A stretch of DNA of 64,000 bases from JBBDLF01 sp040879025 (GTDB lineage: Bacteria > Pseudomonadota > Gammaproteobacteria > Pseudomonadales > Pseudohongiellaceae): NCBI GenBank assembly GCA_040879025.1, contig JBBDLF010000035.1:1-64000 (forward strand). Direction: 5' to 3'. Positions 9,238-18,376 of this stretch are shown here, one piece after another. A program made the translations under genes and the position numbers. Every line of letters starts with the position of its first letter. Position 1 is the stretch's first letter. Under the pieces are notes generated by a model. The model saw only the letters and a list, made by a program, of their open reading frames with translations, searched no databases and was not told where the DNA came from.

Positions 9238-10008
9238 GTGGATGGAGAAATAGTTCGCTATAAGCGTGATGTCTGGGGCGAGGAAGTTATTCTTGGCGTT
9301 TCATGGGATTTGCTGTGGGTTGTGGCCACCGCGATACTGATATTGTTGGCCGCTCACGCGATCATCATGGCCGTACTGGCCAACCGCAAGATGGACAAAC
9401 CGTCTTCCGAAGGCCGCCGGGTCAATCGTCACCATGTTGTGGACCGAGCGTTTCACTGGATCATGGCCGTCAGCGTCCTGGTTTTGATCATCACCGGCAC
9501 GGCGCCGATTCTGGGCTGGCGCATTGCCTGGTTGAACATCCACTGGATCGCCGGTCTGGTACTCACCTTCGTCGTTATATTTCATATCATTCGCGCGTTT
9601 TTCTGGCAGGACTTCAAGTCCATGCTGCTGGGGCCCCGCGACTTTGGCGAACCGTTTGACTCCGCCAAAAAGCCCGGCAAATATTCCTTTGAACAAAAAG
9701 GCATGCACTGGGCCATGACTGTGGTTGTGCTGGCGGTAATCGTCACGGGGGTTGTGTTGTTTCTGCAAATCGATACGCCGTTCTGGGATCGCACCAACAG
9801 CATGCCTGAAGACCAGCTTGGTCTGATGTTCCTGTTGCACGGGTTGTCAACACTGGCGCTGATTGCGCTCACGGTAACCCATATCTACTTTGCACTGCGT
9901 CCGGAAAAGCTGTTTTACACTCGTTCAATGATTACCGGGTGGATATCCGAAGACGAAATGGCTGCCAATCACGACACCAGCAAGTGGTCACCCAAGGAAG
10001 CTGAATAG
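9238..10008 (+). CDS. Cytochrome b561-type membrane subunit
   Basis: The GTG at 9238 follows GAGAGAGGG. The 256-aa protein has about five hydrophobic helices: one near the N-terminus, then a four-helix b-type cytochrome core with candidate heme His residues in RAFHWI, NIHWI, VIFHII, GMHWAM, LLHG and THIYFA. It resembles the cytochrome b subunits of formate dehydrogenase and Ni/Fe hydrogenase. Its place directly after the three hydroxylase subunits suggests that it anchors the periplasmic enzyme and carries its electrons to the quinone pool (inference). The C-terminus (about 35 residues) is hydrophilic. Confidence 0.85.
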   Translation: MDGEIVRYKRDVWGEEVILGVSWDLLWVVATAILILLAAHAIIMAVLANRKMDKPSSEGRRVNRHHVVDRAFHWIMAVSVLVLIITGTAPILGWRIAWLNIHWIAGLVLTFVVIFHIIRAFFWQDFKSMLLGPRDFGEPFDSAKKPGKYSFEQKGMHWAMTVVVLAVIVTGVVLFLQIDTPFWDRTNSMPEDQLGLMFLLHGLSTLALIALTVTHIYFALRPEKLFYTRSMITGWISEDEMAANHDTSKWSPKEAE

Positions 10009-10088
10009 CAGCCCTGGATCGTGAAGAGGCAGGTCCGGTATCGGTCTGGGTACCGGACATTCGTCAAATAACAGCGAATTGAACAGTA

Positions 10089-10472
10089 GTGGAAATAGTA
10101 GTGGAAACAGTGGACGCAGTGATAGATAACGAAATCGAGACTATAGAATCGGGCTACGAGTTCTTACTGGCCTACGCCGCTCAAGGCAGGCCGGCACAGG
10201 TGGAAACCGGTCCTGGACCTCATGCCAGACCGACGATCGAAGGCATGCGAGTGGCAATGAGAAAGATTCAGGGCGCGTTTGCCAACAGTGAAGACAGTTT
10301 CGCGCGCGTAATCGCCGGTGATTGTGAGAAAGCGGGAGCAGCCCTGGATTTTATCCTTTCCCGTGAAAAAATTGGTTCTGAAATCGTCGACAATCTCAAT
10401 GCTTCAATTCACCTCCGCGCTGTGTTGACCGACCTGTTTCTCTTCGGCGAAGGCACCAAGCCATTGGCGTAG
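10089..10472 (+). CDS. Small acidic protein of unknown function, end of molybdoenzyme operon
   Basis: A 127-aa product not assigned to a family. It looks helical and soluble, with no signal peptide. Recognisable features are ESGYEFLLAYAAQGR near the N-terminus and a second helical block around EDSFARVIAGDCEKAGAALDFIL. Several GTG codons (10089, 10101, 10110) are possible starts and none has a strong ribosome site. It lies 80 bases after the cytochrome b gene on the same strand. That context suggests a maturation, chaperone or regulatory role for the hydroxylase, which is only an inference. Confidence 0.6.
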   Translation: MEIVVETVDAVIDNEIETIESGYEFLLAYAAQGRPAQVETGPGPHARPTIEGMRVAMRKIQGAFANSEDSFARVIAGDCEKAGAALDFILSREKIGSEIVDNLNASIHLRAVLTDLFLFGEGTKPLA

Positions 10473-10540
10473 GAGAGAGGCGAGAGGAGGCGAGAGGAGA
10501 CGGGAGAGACGAGAAGAGAGAGACAAGCGGCAAGAGTTGA
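10473..10540 (+). repeat. Purine-rich GA tract with imperfect short repeats
   Basis: Directly after the stop of the 127-aa gene the plus strand is almost only G and A for about 60 bases, with repeated GAGAGGAGGCGAGAGGAG-like units. It contains no gene. Confidence 0.6.
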
Positions 10541-10623
10541 GCGGTGTACTACCGTTTCTCCGATGCCATACCTGACGGGGTTTCAGTCCACGCGCTGAAA
10601 TCCCGTTTTGCGTGGTCGCAATC

Positions 10624-11613
10624 ATGATCAAGTACCCTCCCAGAGTCAATCTCGCCCGTTTGCCGACGCCGCTTACGCCGCTCGAGCGCTTCTCAGCGGC
10701 ACTTGGAGGACCAACGATCTGGGTGAAGCGAGACGAAACGACTGGAACCGAGATCTCCGGCAACAAGGTAAGAAAGCTTGAATATGTTATCGCACAGGCG
10801 CTTGCGGAGAACTGCGACACCCTGGTTACCTGCGGGGGAGTACAATCCAATCATTGCCGGGCCACTGCTGTACTCGGTGCCAGACTGGGTCTGAAAGTTC
10901 ACTTGATTTTGCGTGGTAACCGTCCGTCCGTGGCCGATGGCAATCTGATGCTGGATTATGTGGCCGGCGCCCGCATCACCTATATTCCTGAGTCGCAATG
11001 GGCGACGCATGAGGAAGTGGCCACACAGTTACAAAGCAATTATTCCACATCCGGTGACAAGGCCTGGGTTATTCCGGTCGGGGCCAGCGACGAGATCGGG
11101 CTGTGGGGTTACATCGCCGCCTGCGAGGAATTGAGTGAGGATTTTACTCAACAGGGGATAAACCCCGGCTATATTGTGACAGCCACAGGTTCAGGCGGCA
11201 CCCAGGGTGGTTTGGTACTCGGTAGGGAACTCTACGGTCTGGACAGTGAAATTGTCGCGATCAATGTCTGCGATGACGCCGACTGGTTCGAGAGAAAGAT
11301 TCGCCGAGATTTGCGGTTGTGGAAGCAACGGTATAACAGTCAACTGGATGTCGATGCCTTGCCAATCCGTACGATTGAAGGCTATGTTGGCCCCGGGTAT
11401 GCGCGGGCCGGCCCGGAGGTTTTTGACATCATCTGCCGGTTGGCCCGAGCCGAGGGCCTGTTCCTGGACCCGGTCTATACAGCCAAAGCGTTTCATGGCA
11501 TGGTGCGGGAAATCGAATCCGGCCGCCTTGCCGACACGGACCATATCGTGTTTATTCACACCGGCGGCCTGTTTGGGGTATTTCCCCAGAAACAGTACTT
11601 CGAATTCCCGTAA
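10624..11613 (+). CDS. dcyD: D-cysteine desulfhydrase / ACC deaminase family PLP enzyme
   Basis: The 329-aa product (from ATG 10624; a GTG at 10612 is less likely) opens with RVNLARLPTPLTPLERF and WVKRDETTGTEISGNKVRKLEY. The Lys of SGNKVRKLEY is the expected PLP Schiff-base residue. The phosphate-binding and glycine-rich regions follow (TCGGVQSNH, ATGSGGTQGG). Family members convert D-cysteine to pyruvate, sulfide and ammonia, or deaminate 1-aminocyclopropane-1-carboxylate. The choice cannot be settled by eye. The protein is cytoplasmic. It is a single gene, with a lipoprotein gene starting 43 bases later. Confidence 0.85.
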   Translation: MIKYPPRVNLARLPTPLTPLERFSAALGGPTIWVKRDETTGTEISGNKVRKLEYVIAQALAENCDTLVTCGGVQSNHCRATAVLGARLGLKVHLILRGNRPSVADGNLMLDYVAGARITYIPESQWATHEEVATQLQSNYSTSGDKAWVIPVGASDEIGLWGYIAACEELSEDFTQQGINPGYIVTATGSGGTQGGLVLGRELYGLDSEIVAINVCDDADWFERKIRRDLRLWKQRYNSQLDVDALPIRTIEGYVGPGYARAGPEVFDIICRLARAEGLFLDPVYTAKAFHGMVREIESGRLADTDHIVFIHTGGLFGVFPQKQYFEFP

Positions 11614-11656
11614 AATAAGAATCATTCACAGTGCGAGAACAGGATCTCCCAACCTT

Positions 11657-12886
11657 ATGACCAGACCTTCAATTCTTTGCACCAGCGAGCAAGCAACCCG
11701 GCGCGGTCTGTGGCACTGCCTGGGCATCGCGACTCTTTCAGGTCTTGTCGCCTGCAGTCCCGAATCCGGCGAAATGCGGGCCCCCGCAGTCGGTGAAACG
11801 GATGGAGTGGCTGCGGCGACAGAAGCCACAGAAGCCGCAGCAGCGGTTCCCGCCGGTCTGGCAGACCAGGAAAATGAGGCATTGCTGCTTACCAATACCA
11901 CCCAACTCGTCACCCAGGGCCGGCGCTCGGGAGAAGGCTATTTCAGCGCGAATGGCGAGCAGATGATTTACCAGGCCGAGGCGGTGGAAGGTAATCCGTT
12001 CTATCAAATTTTTCTGCTGGATCTCGCCAGTGGCGAAACACAACTGGTTTCCCCCGGCGAAGGGCTTACGACGTGTTCCTGGATTCATCCGGCCGGTAAC
12101 CGGGTAATCTTTGCGTCCACCCACGAAGATCCCGATGCCCGGCAAAAACAGGAGGAAGAACTTGCCATGCGGGAAAGCGGTGTCGAGCGAGCCTATGCCT
12201 GGGACTATGATCGTCATTACGACATCTACCAGGCTGACCCGGACGGCGGTAATCTTGTCAATCTGACCCATATCGAGGGTTATGACGCGGAAGGATCCTA
12301 CTCCTCCGACGGCCGCCACATTCTGTTTGCGTCCAACCGCGAAGCCTATCAACGCGATCTCTCCCAGGCCGAGCAGAAGCTGTTCGATGACGACTCATCC
12401 TATTTTATGGATCTGTACGTCATGGACGCCGATGGCGGTAATGTCCGGCAGCTGACTTTTTCGCCGGGTTACGACGGCGGCCCCTTCTTCAGCCAGGATG
12501 ACAGCAAAATTGTATGGCGGCGGTTCAACCCTGACGGGATGAGCGCGGAAATCTGGACGATGGACGCCGACGGTGAAAATCAAAAGCAGTTGACCGCCGA
12601 CGCCATGGTGTCGTGGGGACCGTATTTTCACCCTGATGGTGAATACATCATCTACTCAAGCAACGTACTGGGTCATGCCAATTTTGAATTGTTCATGATC
12701 GACGTCGAAGGGAAACACGCTCCGGTGCGCGTCACCAATACCGAGGGTACTGACATTTTGCCGGTGTTCTCGCCTGACGGTTCGCGGCTGGCATGGAGCA
12801 GTACCCGCACAGATGGAGGCTCATCCCAGATTTTTATCGCTGACTGGAATCATGCCAGAGCACTGGAAATGCTGGAGCTGGACTGA
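11657..12886 (+). CDS. TolB-like PD40 beta-propeller lipoprotein
   Basis: The 409-aa product from ATG 11657 has a lipoprotein signal ending in SGLVAC, then a low-complexity Ala/Glu linker and a series of PD40 blades: GEGYFSANGEQMIY, EGSYSSDGRHILFAS, GPYFHPDGEYIIYSS and LPVFSPDGSRLAWSS. Such propellers bind proteins or peptides in the periplasm. The open frame extends upstream into the desulfhydrase gene but carries no signal there. The stop is one base before the start of the M1-M28 peptidase, so the two are very likely translated together and may act together on extracellular peptides. Confidence 0.85.
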   Translation: MTRPSILCTSEQATRRGLWHCLGIATLSGLVACSPESGEMRAPAVGETDGVAAATEATEAAAAVPAGLADQENEALLLTNTTQLVTQGRRSGEGYFSANGEQMIYQAEAVEGNPFYQIFLLDLASGETQLVSPGEGLTTCSWIHPAGNRVIFASTHEDPDARQKQEEELAMRESGVERAYAWDYDRHYDIYQADPDGGNLVNLTHIEGYDAEGSYSSDGRHILFASNREAYQRDLSQAEQKLFDDDSSYFMDLYVMDADGGNVRQLTFSPGYDGGPFFSQDDSKIVWRRFNPDGMSAEIWTMDADGENQKQLTADAMVSWGPYFHPDGEYIIYSSNVLGHANFELFMIDVEGKHAPVRVTNTEGTDILPVFSPDGSRLAWSSTRTDGGSSQIFIADWNHARALEMLELD

Positions 12887-12887
12887 C

Positions 12888-15800
12888 ATGAACAGGCTGG
12901 GCGCACAACATACCGGACTGTGGGTTGGACTGGTTTTTGGCCTGATCACTCTCTCTGCCGCGTCCTCTTTCGTTTCGGCCCAGGATCTTTTGCGGCGGCC
13001 GGTTGGATCAGCAGCGCCTGAATACTATACGCATCACAGTCTTCGCGTGATTCTCAACCCCGAGAACGGCACCATCAGTGTTGAAGACACCATCACCCTG
13101 CCGCCGGATTTTACGGGCGGCTTTCACCTCAACACCAATCTCACCGTAACCGGAAATTCCGGTACGGTGCAGTTACTGCCGTCGTTCGCAGCCGACGACG
13201 TGCAGCATGTGGGAATCAACAGCACAGGTGGTGAAATGGCGGACACGAGGGCCTACGCCGTCACCCTGCCCGCTTCCGCGGAGAACCGGCTGGTACTTGG
13301 CTACACGGGAAGCATTCACGATCCGGCGGAACAGACCGGTACAGAATACGCTCAGAGTTTTTCCGAATCGGCGGGTATTATTGACCGTCAGGGTGTTTAC
13401 CTCGCAGGCAGTAGTGTTTGGCTGCCGAATTTTGGTACTGGACTGATCACCTTCGACATGCAGGTGGAATTCGCCGGTGGGTTCTCCGGCTGGACCGCGG
13501 TAAGCCAGGGTGACAGGCAGAGCGCCAATACCTGGCGCAGCGAACAGCCGATGGAAGAGGTTTATCTGATCGCCGCTGATTTTACTGAATATGCGGCGCA
13601 GCATGACGACATTGAACTGCTGGTCTATCTCCGACAGCCGGAACCCAATCTGGCCGGCAAATATCTCGATGCCACACAAAGATACCTGGCGCTTTATGAA
13701 CCGTTGCTGGGCGAGTATCCCTACGGCAAGTTTGCGCTGATCGAAAATTTCTGGGAAACCGGTTACGGTATGCCGTCATTTACGCTGCTGGGACAACAGG
13801 TCATTCGCTTCCCGTTTATCATCAACTCGTCCTATCCCCATGAAATATTGCATAACTGGTGGGGTAACGGTGTTTATCCCGATTACGAGTCCGGCAACTG
13901 GAGCGAAGGACTCACGGCCTATCTTGCGGACCATCTGTTCCGGGAAATGGACGGCCTGGGTCACGAATACCGCAAGGATATGCTGGTGCGCTACCGGAAC
14001 TATGTGACCGATGCCGCCGATTTTCCTCTCACCCGGTTTACGTCACGTAATTCCGCCGCGACCCAGGCAGTGGGATACGGTAAATCGCTGATGCTCTGGC
14101 ATATGTTGCGTGTGGAAGTGGGTGACGAACTCTTTCTTGAAGGTCTGCGCCGGTTCTACGGGGATTACCGTTTTCAGCGGGCATCATTTGAGGATATAGA
14201 ACGCGTTTTCTCCAGAGTGAGCGGCAGGGACCTGTCACCTTTTTTTGCCCAATGGGTGGAGCGCACTGGAGCGCCCCAACTCGAAGTCAGTGTCGACGCA
14301 CTGGGCGGCAATCGCGCCAGAATAAATTTCGCGCAGATTCAAGGGGCCGAGGCCTATGAATTCACCGTGCCGGTGGCGCTTTATTACGACAGCACAGCCC
14401 ATGCCGGGGCGGAAAATCCGCTAATATACAATGTTGCCCTGTCACAAAAGTTCGAGGCCGTGATCGCCGACGACTACCAACGATTGCAGGCGGTTGTAGT
14501 CGACCCTTATTTTGATGTGTTCAGGCGGCTACATCATGAGGAACTGTCTTCAACCATCGGACAACTGTTTGGTGCCACGTCAATCAGTTTCATTTTGCCG
14601 ACAGAAAATCGTCAGCAGTGGCGGCAACTGGCCGAAGCATTCGCGGCGGGTATCGAGGCGGAAATGCTGAATGCCGAGGATATCACCGGCATTCCGCAAG
14701 ACCGGGCGGTCTGGGTTCTGGGACGAAACAATCCATTCGCCCGCACGGTCATCGAATCAGCCGCTCCATACGGTGCGAACATGGCGGCAGAGGGAGTTTT
14801 ATTACCGGGCGGGCTGGTTGAGCATGAGGGACGCAGCACCGTGCTTACCGCAAAACATCCCGCCGATCCAGAACTGGCGATCGGCTGGATCGGTGTTGAT
14901 GAGATGGTGGCCATGCCGGGCATGATCGAGAAATTGCCGCATTACGGCAAGTACTCCTACCTCAGTTTCTACGGACCCGAACCTACCAACGATTTATCGG
15001 GAATCTGGAACAGTCCGGAGTCACCGATGCAATGGTTCAATCCCGACTTGCAGTCACCAGCGCAACTTCCGCCCCTGCCTCCAACCGAACCCATCGCCAC
15101 CCTGCCGCCAAAGTACCTGCCGGCGAACCTGCAACGGCATGCGGCGGCGCTTACCCGCTCCGAGATGCAAGGCCGTGGCATAGGAAGTGCCGGGTTTAAC
15201 CTGGCAGCCAATGCTATCGCGGACCGGTTCCGTGAGGCGGGGCTGGTTCCCCCTGGGGGAAGCTATGTGCAGTCCTGGACCGAGACGTTTCAGGGTGCCC
15301 CCCACACTGTTTCCAACGTGATTGGTCTGTTACCGGGCAGTGATCGCTCGCTCGGCGCCAGACCGCTTGTCATCGGCGCTCATTTCGATCATCTGGGCGT
15401 GGACGAGTCCACGGGTCGCGCCTATCCCGGGGCTGATGACAATGCTTCCGGTGTCAGTGTCCTTATCGAAGTGGCGTCGCGTTTAAACCGTACTTTTGCG
15501 CCCCGGCGTCCGGTACTGTTCGTTGCGTTCGGCGGAGAGGAAAGCGGGCTTTTGGGGTCGTCCCGTTTCCTGGAAAACCCGCCTCGCGGTTACGACAGTA
15601 ACGAACTCTTCGCGATGATCAACCTGGACAGTGTCGGCAGACTTCAGGGAAGACCGATTCAGATTTTTGGCAGTGACAGTGCCTACGAATGGCCTTTCAT
15701 GGCCCAGGGAATTGGATTCACCACCGGTATCGAGTCGTCTTTCGCGACCGAGACTATTGCAAGTGGTGACCATGTGAATTTTCTCAACCAGGGCATACCG

Positions 15801-16259
15801 GCCATTCACCTGTTTTCAGGTGTACACCCGGATTACCACCGGGTAAGCGATACTGTCGACAAACTGGACCTGGACGGCATGTCCGCCGTTGCCGCATGGC
15901 TTGAGGAGGCTATCATCTATCTGGCCGAGCGGGAGGAGCCGCTCCGGGTAACCCTGAACGGGGCGCAGGTCAGTGTAAACACCGGACAGGGCGAGCGGGA
16001 AGCGAGTCTGGGAACGGTTCCCGACTTTGGCTACGACGGTGAAGGAGTGCGGATCGCCGGAGTAACACCCGGCAGTGGAGCACAGCGGGCGGGACTGGAA
16101 GAGGGCGACATCCTGTTAACCTACAACGGGGCCATGCTGCGTGATTTGCAAACCTATTCCAATCTGCTCCGCAGTTCGTCTCCGGAGGATGAGGTGACAA
16201 TTGAACTGCGGCGCGGATCGAACAATCTGACAATACAGGTTACTTTGGGAACAAGATGA
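12888..16259 (+). CDS. Exported M1-like / M28 peptidase / PDZ fusion
   Basis: The 1123-aa product starts with a signal peptide (LITLSAASSFVSAQ). The N-terminal half is an M1-type gluzincin: HEILHNWWGN at about residue 316, followed by W-SEG, where the zinc Glu falls 17 rather than 18 residues after the second His. A second catalytic domain of the M28 family begins near residue 820, with GAHFDHLG, GADDNASG, GEESGLLGS and a late His in GDHVNF/IHLFSG. A PDZ domain closes the protein (about residues 1040-1120: VTPGSGAQRAGLEEGDILLTYNG). Both active sites look intact, suggesting a two-step exopeptidase in the periplasm or outside the cell. It is co-transcribed with the PD40 lipoprotein. Confidence 0.88.
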   Translation: MNRLGAQHTGLWVGLVFGLITLSAASSFVSAQDLLRRPVGSAAPEYYTHHSLRVILNPENGTISVEDTITLPPDFTGGFHLNTNLTVTGNSGTVQLLPSFAADDVQHVGINSTGGEMADTRAYAVTLPASAENRLVLGYTGSIHDPAEQTGTEYAQSFSESAGIIDRQGVYLAGSSVWLPNFGTGLITFDMQVEFAGGFSGWTAVSQGDRQSANTWRSEQPMEEVYLIAADFTEYAAQHDDIELLVYLRQPEPNLAGKYLDATQRYLALYEPLLGEYPYGKFALIENFWETGYGMPSFTLLGQQVIRFPFIINSSYPHEILHNWWGNGVYPDYESGNWSEGLTAYLADHLFREMDGLGHEYRKDMLVRYRNYVTDAADFPLTRFTSRNSAATQAVGYGKSLMLWHMLRVEVGDELFLEGLRRFYGDYRFQRASFEDIERVFSRVSGRDLSPFFAQWVERTGAPQLEVSVDALGGNRARINFAQIQGAEAYEFTVPVALYYDSTAHAGAENPLIYNVALSQKFEAVIADDYQRLQAVVVDPYFDVFRRLHHEELSSTIGQLFGATSISFILPTENRQQWRQLAEAFAAGIEAEMLNAEDITGIPQDRAVWVLGRNNPFARTVIESAAPYGANMAAEGVLLPGGLVEHEGRSTVLTAKHPADPELAIGWIGVDEMVAMPGMIEKLPHYGKYSYLSFYGPEPTNDLSGIWNSPESPMQWFNPDLQSPAQLPPLPPTEPIATLPPKYLPANLQRHAAALTRSEMQGRGIGSAGFNLAANAIADRFREAGLVPPGGSYVQSWTETFQGAPHTVSNVIGLLPGSDRSLGARPLVIGAHFDHLGVDESTGRAYPGADDNASGVSVLIEVASRLNRTFAPRRPVLFVAFGGEESGLLGSSRFLENPPRGYDSNELFAMINLDSVGRLQGRPIQIFGSDSAYEWPFMAQGIGFTTGIESSFATETIASGDHVNFLNQGIPAIHLFSGVHPDYHRVSDTVDKLDLDGMSAVAAWLEEAIIYLAEREEPLRVTLNGAQVSVNTGQGEREASLGTVPDFGYDGEGVRIAGVTPGSGAQRAGLEEGDILLTYNGAMLRDLQTYSNLLRSSSPEDEVTIELRRGSNNLTIQVTLGTR

Positions 16260-16286
16260 GCCAGGCCGGGCTCGTGCAAGGACTGG

Positions 16287-16397
16287 CTATCCCAGCGAAA
16301 TCAGGATCACTACAGCAAAAATGATCACCACCGACAAGCTTAGCAACCCCTTGCCCATACCGTGTCTTTCCGGCGCCCAGTTATACCTTTCTTCCAA
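16287..16397 (-). CDS. Candidate small single-helix membrane protein
   Basis: An overlooked minus-strand frame ends at TAG 16287-16289. From the ATG at 16358 it encodes 23 residues: MGKG, a hydrophobic helix (LLSLSVVIIFAVVILISL) and a final Gly. GGAAAG lies about 8 bases before this ATG. The frame stays open upstream to a possible TTG at 16397 (36 residues), adding ERYNWAPERHGMGKG just before the helix. An in-frame stop lies three codons before the TTG. The mix of charged-aromatic head and clean transmembrane helix looks protein-like, but no family is recognised. Coordinates use the TTG start. Confidence 0.4.
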   Translation of the reverse strand: MEERYNWAPERHGMGKGLLSLSVVIIFAVVILISLG

Positions 16398-16490
16398 TGC
16401 TGGCTAAATACTGTCCGTTTTGTAAACTGGGCTCCTACGCAAGTTGAATGGACAGACTCGTTCCGTATGCTCCTGTCCTCAGGATGGTTT

Positions 16491-17546
16491 ATGATGAGCG
16501 CTTTGATCAAACCCCGCTTGACACTGTCAGCCATGGCTGGCTTGGTGGTAATGCTGATGGCAACCGGCCACGCGCAGCAACGAGAACAGCAACAGAAGCT
16601 GGTAATCGCTCACCGTGGCGCCAGCGGCTACCTGCCGGAACATACTCTGGAGTCAAAAGCGATGGCGTATGCCATGGGAGCGCACTACATTGAGCAGGAC
16701 GTGGTGATGACCCGGGACAACGAACTGATTGTTCTGCACGATATAACACTGGACAGAACAACCGACGTAGCCACCCGTTTCCCGGGCAGGGCTCGCGAAG
16801 ACGGTCGCAATTACGCGATCGATTTCACCCTCGACGAAATCCGCCAGTTGCGTGCTGGAGAGGCCGCCAGGTCAGTGATGGGGCAGCGACTGGCAATTTA
16901 TGCCGGGCGGTTCCCCGTTGGCGAATCCCGTTTCGAGGTGCCTACGCTGGCGGAGGAAATTGAACTTGTTCAGGGGCTGAACAAATCAACCGGCCGCGAT
17001 GTGGGTATTTACCCGGAAATCAAGGCGCCCGCCTTTCATCGGTCGGAAGGCAAAGACATCAGCATGGCGGTTGCACAAACGCTGAAACGCTACGGGTATA
17101 CAGGTCAGTCGGATAAAGTCTATTTACAAACATTTGAATTTGAAGAACTTCAAACGATTCATGACACGATCCTGCCGTCTCTGGACATGGACATCAAGCT
17201 GGTGCAACTGATCGCGAATGACCCCGCGGCTGCCTGGATGCTCGAGGAGTCAGGGGTTGCGAGACTGGCTGAATACGCCGACGGTATCGGGCCGGATAAA
17301 TCGCTGGTCATTGCGCGGCATTCGGAATCCGGTCACCTGGTGGTTGCTCCGCTTGTAGGATTCGCCCACGCCAACGGCATGGAAGTTCACCCCTATACCT
17401 TCCGCCGTGACGAGGGGCAGATACCAGGTTACGCCGACAGCTTCAACGAGTTGTTGCGCGTGTTTTACTTCGAGGCGGAAGTGGACGGGGTGTTTACCGA
17501 TTTTCCGGATTCGGCGGTAGACTTTTTGAGACAGCAAACCCGATGA
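16491..17546 (+). CDS. glpQ: Periplasmic glycerophosphodiester phosphodiesterase
   Basis: The 351-aa product from ATG 16491 (AGGA six bases upstream) has a signal peptide (AGLVVMLMATGHAQ). The GDPD catalytic core follows: IAHRGASGYLPEHT, then YIEQDVVMTRDNELIVLHD and YPEIKAP. The His of AHRG, the His of VLHD and the Glu/Asp of IEQDV are the usual catalytic and metal residues. It cleaves glycerophosphodiesters to glycerol 3-phosphate and an alcohol in the periplasm. The length and insertions match the GlpQ rather than the short cytosolic UgpQ class. The SDR gene starts seven bases after its stop. Confidence 0.9.
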   Translation: MMSALIKPRLTLSAMAGLVVMLMATGHAQQREQQQKLVIAHRGASGYLPEHTLESKAMAYAMGAHYIEQDVVMTRDNELIVLHDITLDRTTDVATRFPGRAREDGRNYAIDFTLDEIRQLRAGEAARSVMGQRLAIYAGRFPVGESRFEVPTLAEEIELVQGLNKSTGRDVGIYPEIKAPAFHRSEGKDISMAVAQTLKRYGYTGQSDKVYLQTFEFEELQTIHDTILPSLDMDIKLVQLIANDPAAAWMLEESGVARLAEYADGIGPDKSLVIARHSESGHLVVAPLVGFAHANGMEVHPYTFRRDEGQIPGYADSFNELLRVFYFEAEVDGVFTDFPDSAVDFLRQQTR

Positions 17547-17553
17547 GGAGCTT

Positions 17554-18246
17554 ATGGCCACAGTATTGATTACCGGGACAAACCGGGGTATCGGTCTGGA
17601 GTTTGTTACCCAGTACATAGCACGGGGATACCGCGTCATCGCCACCTGCCGCAATATTGAAATGGCTGACGAGTTACGCCAGTTGCAGATGACTCATGGC
17701 ACGCTGCTGGTCCGGGAGCTGGATGTGGCGAAGCAGGAGTCGATCAAGGATTTCGCCCAGGCGGTCAAAGGGGAGAACATCGACATCTTTATCAACAATG
17801 CGGGCGTGAGCGGGCCGCGGGATATGGGGTTTGGCAAGGTAGACGCCCGAAGCTGGGCGTCGGTGCTGCTGGTCAATACGATCGCGCCGCTGATGCTCAC
17901 CCAGGCTCTGTTCAAGTCTCTGCAGCGAGGCGGTCAGAAAAAGCTGGTTTACCTGAGCTCAAAAATGGGCTCTATTAGCGAAAATACCAGCGGGGGCAGT
18001 TATGTGTACCGCAGTTCCAAAACGGCGCTCAACCAGGTGGTCAAGAGCCTGGGTATCGATCTGGCGGACGAGGGCTTTATCGCAGCGGCATTGCACCCGG
18101 GGTGGGTACTTACCGACATGGGCGGTCCCAACGCGCTCATTGACGCCGCTACCAGCGTGAGGGGCATGATGGAAGTCATAGATAAACTGCAGCCGGATCA
18201 TACCGGCCTGTTCATCAACTACGACGGCAATATTCTGCCCTGGTGA
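17554..18246 (+). CDS. Short-chain dehydrogenase/reductase (C-factor-like)
   Basis: The 230-aa cytoplasmic protein is preceded by GAGGAG at the proper distance. It has the NAD(P)-binding motif TGTNRGIG, the structural NNAG, a catalytic Ser in YLSSKMGS and YRSSK carrying the catalytic Tyr and Lys. It resembles the CsgA/C-factor-like SDRs found in many proteobacteria. The substrate is unknown. It forms a two-gene unit with the upstream glycerophosphodiesterase. Confidence 0.88.
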   Translation: MATVLITGTNRGIGLEFVTQYIARGYRVIATCRNIEMADELRQLQMTHGTLLVRELDVAKQESIKDFAQAVKGENIDIFINNAGVSGPRDMGFGKVDARSWASVLLVNTIAPLMLTQALFKSLQRGGQKKLVYLSSKMGSISENTSGGSYVYRSSKTALNQVVKSLGIDLADEGFIAAALHPGWVLTDMGGPNALIDAATSVRGMMEVIDKLQPDHTGLFINYDGNILPW

Positions 18247-18376
18247 CCAGACCTTCGCGGGATGGAAGAGCGGGTTGATCTCGCCCACTGCAAGCAAATG
18301 TGGTAGGGTGTGATCCCCGGTTGCCGGATTGGAACAGGGGCCACTCCCCCACTTCCTTGACTCACACTATTTTGAC

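Noticed and set aside
11207..11656. N-terminal extension of the PD40 lipoprotein
   Set aside because: It overlaps the desulfhydrase coding sequence in another frame. The lipoprotein signal begins at 11657.
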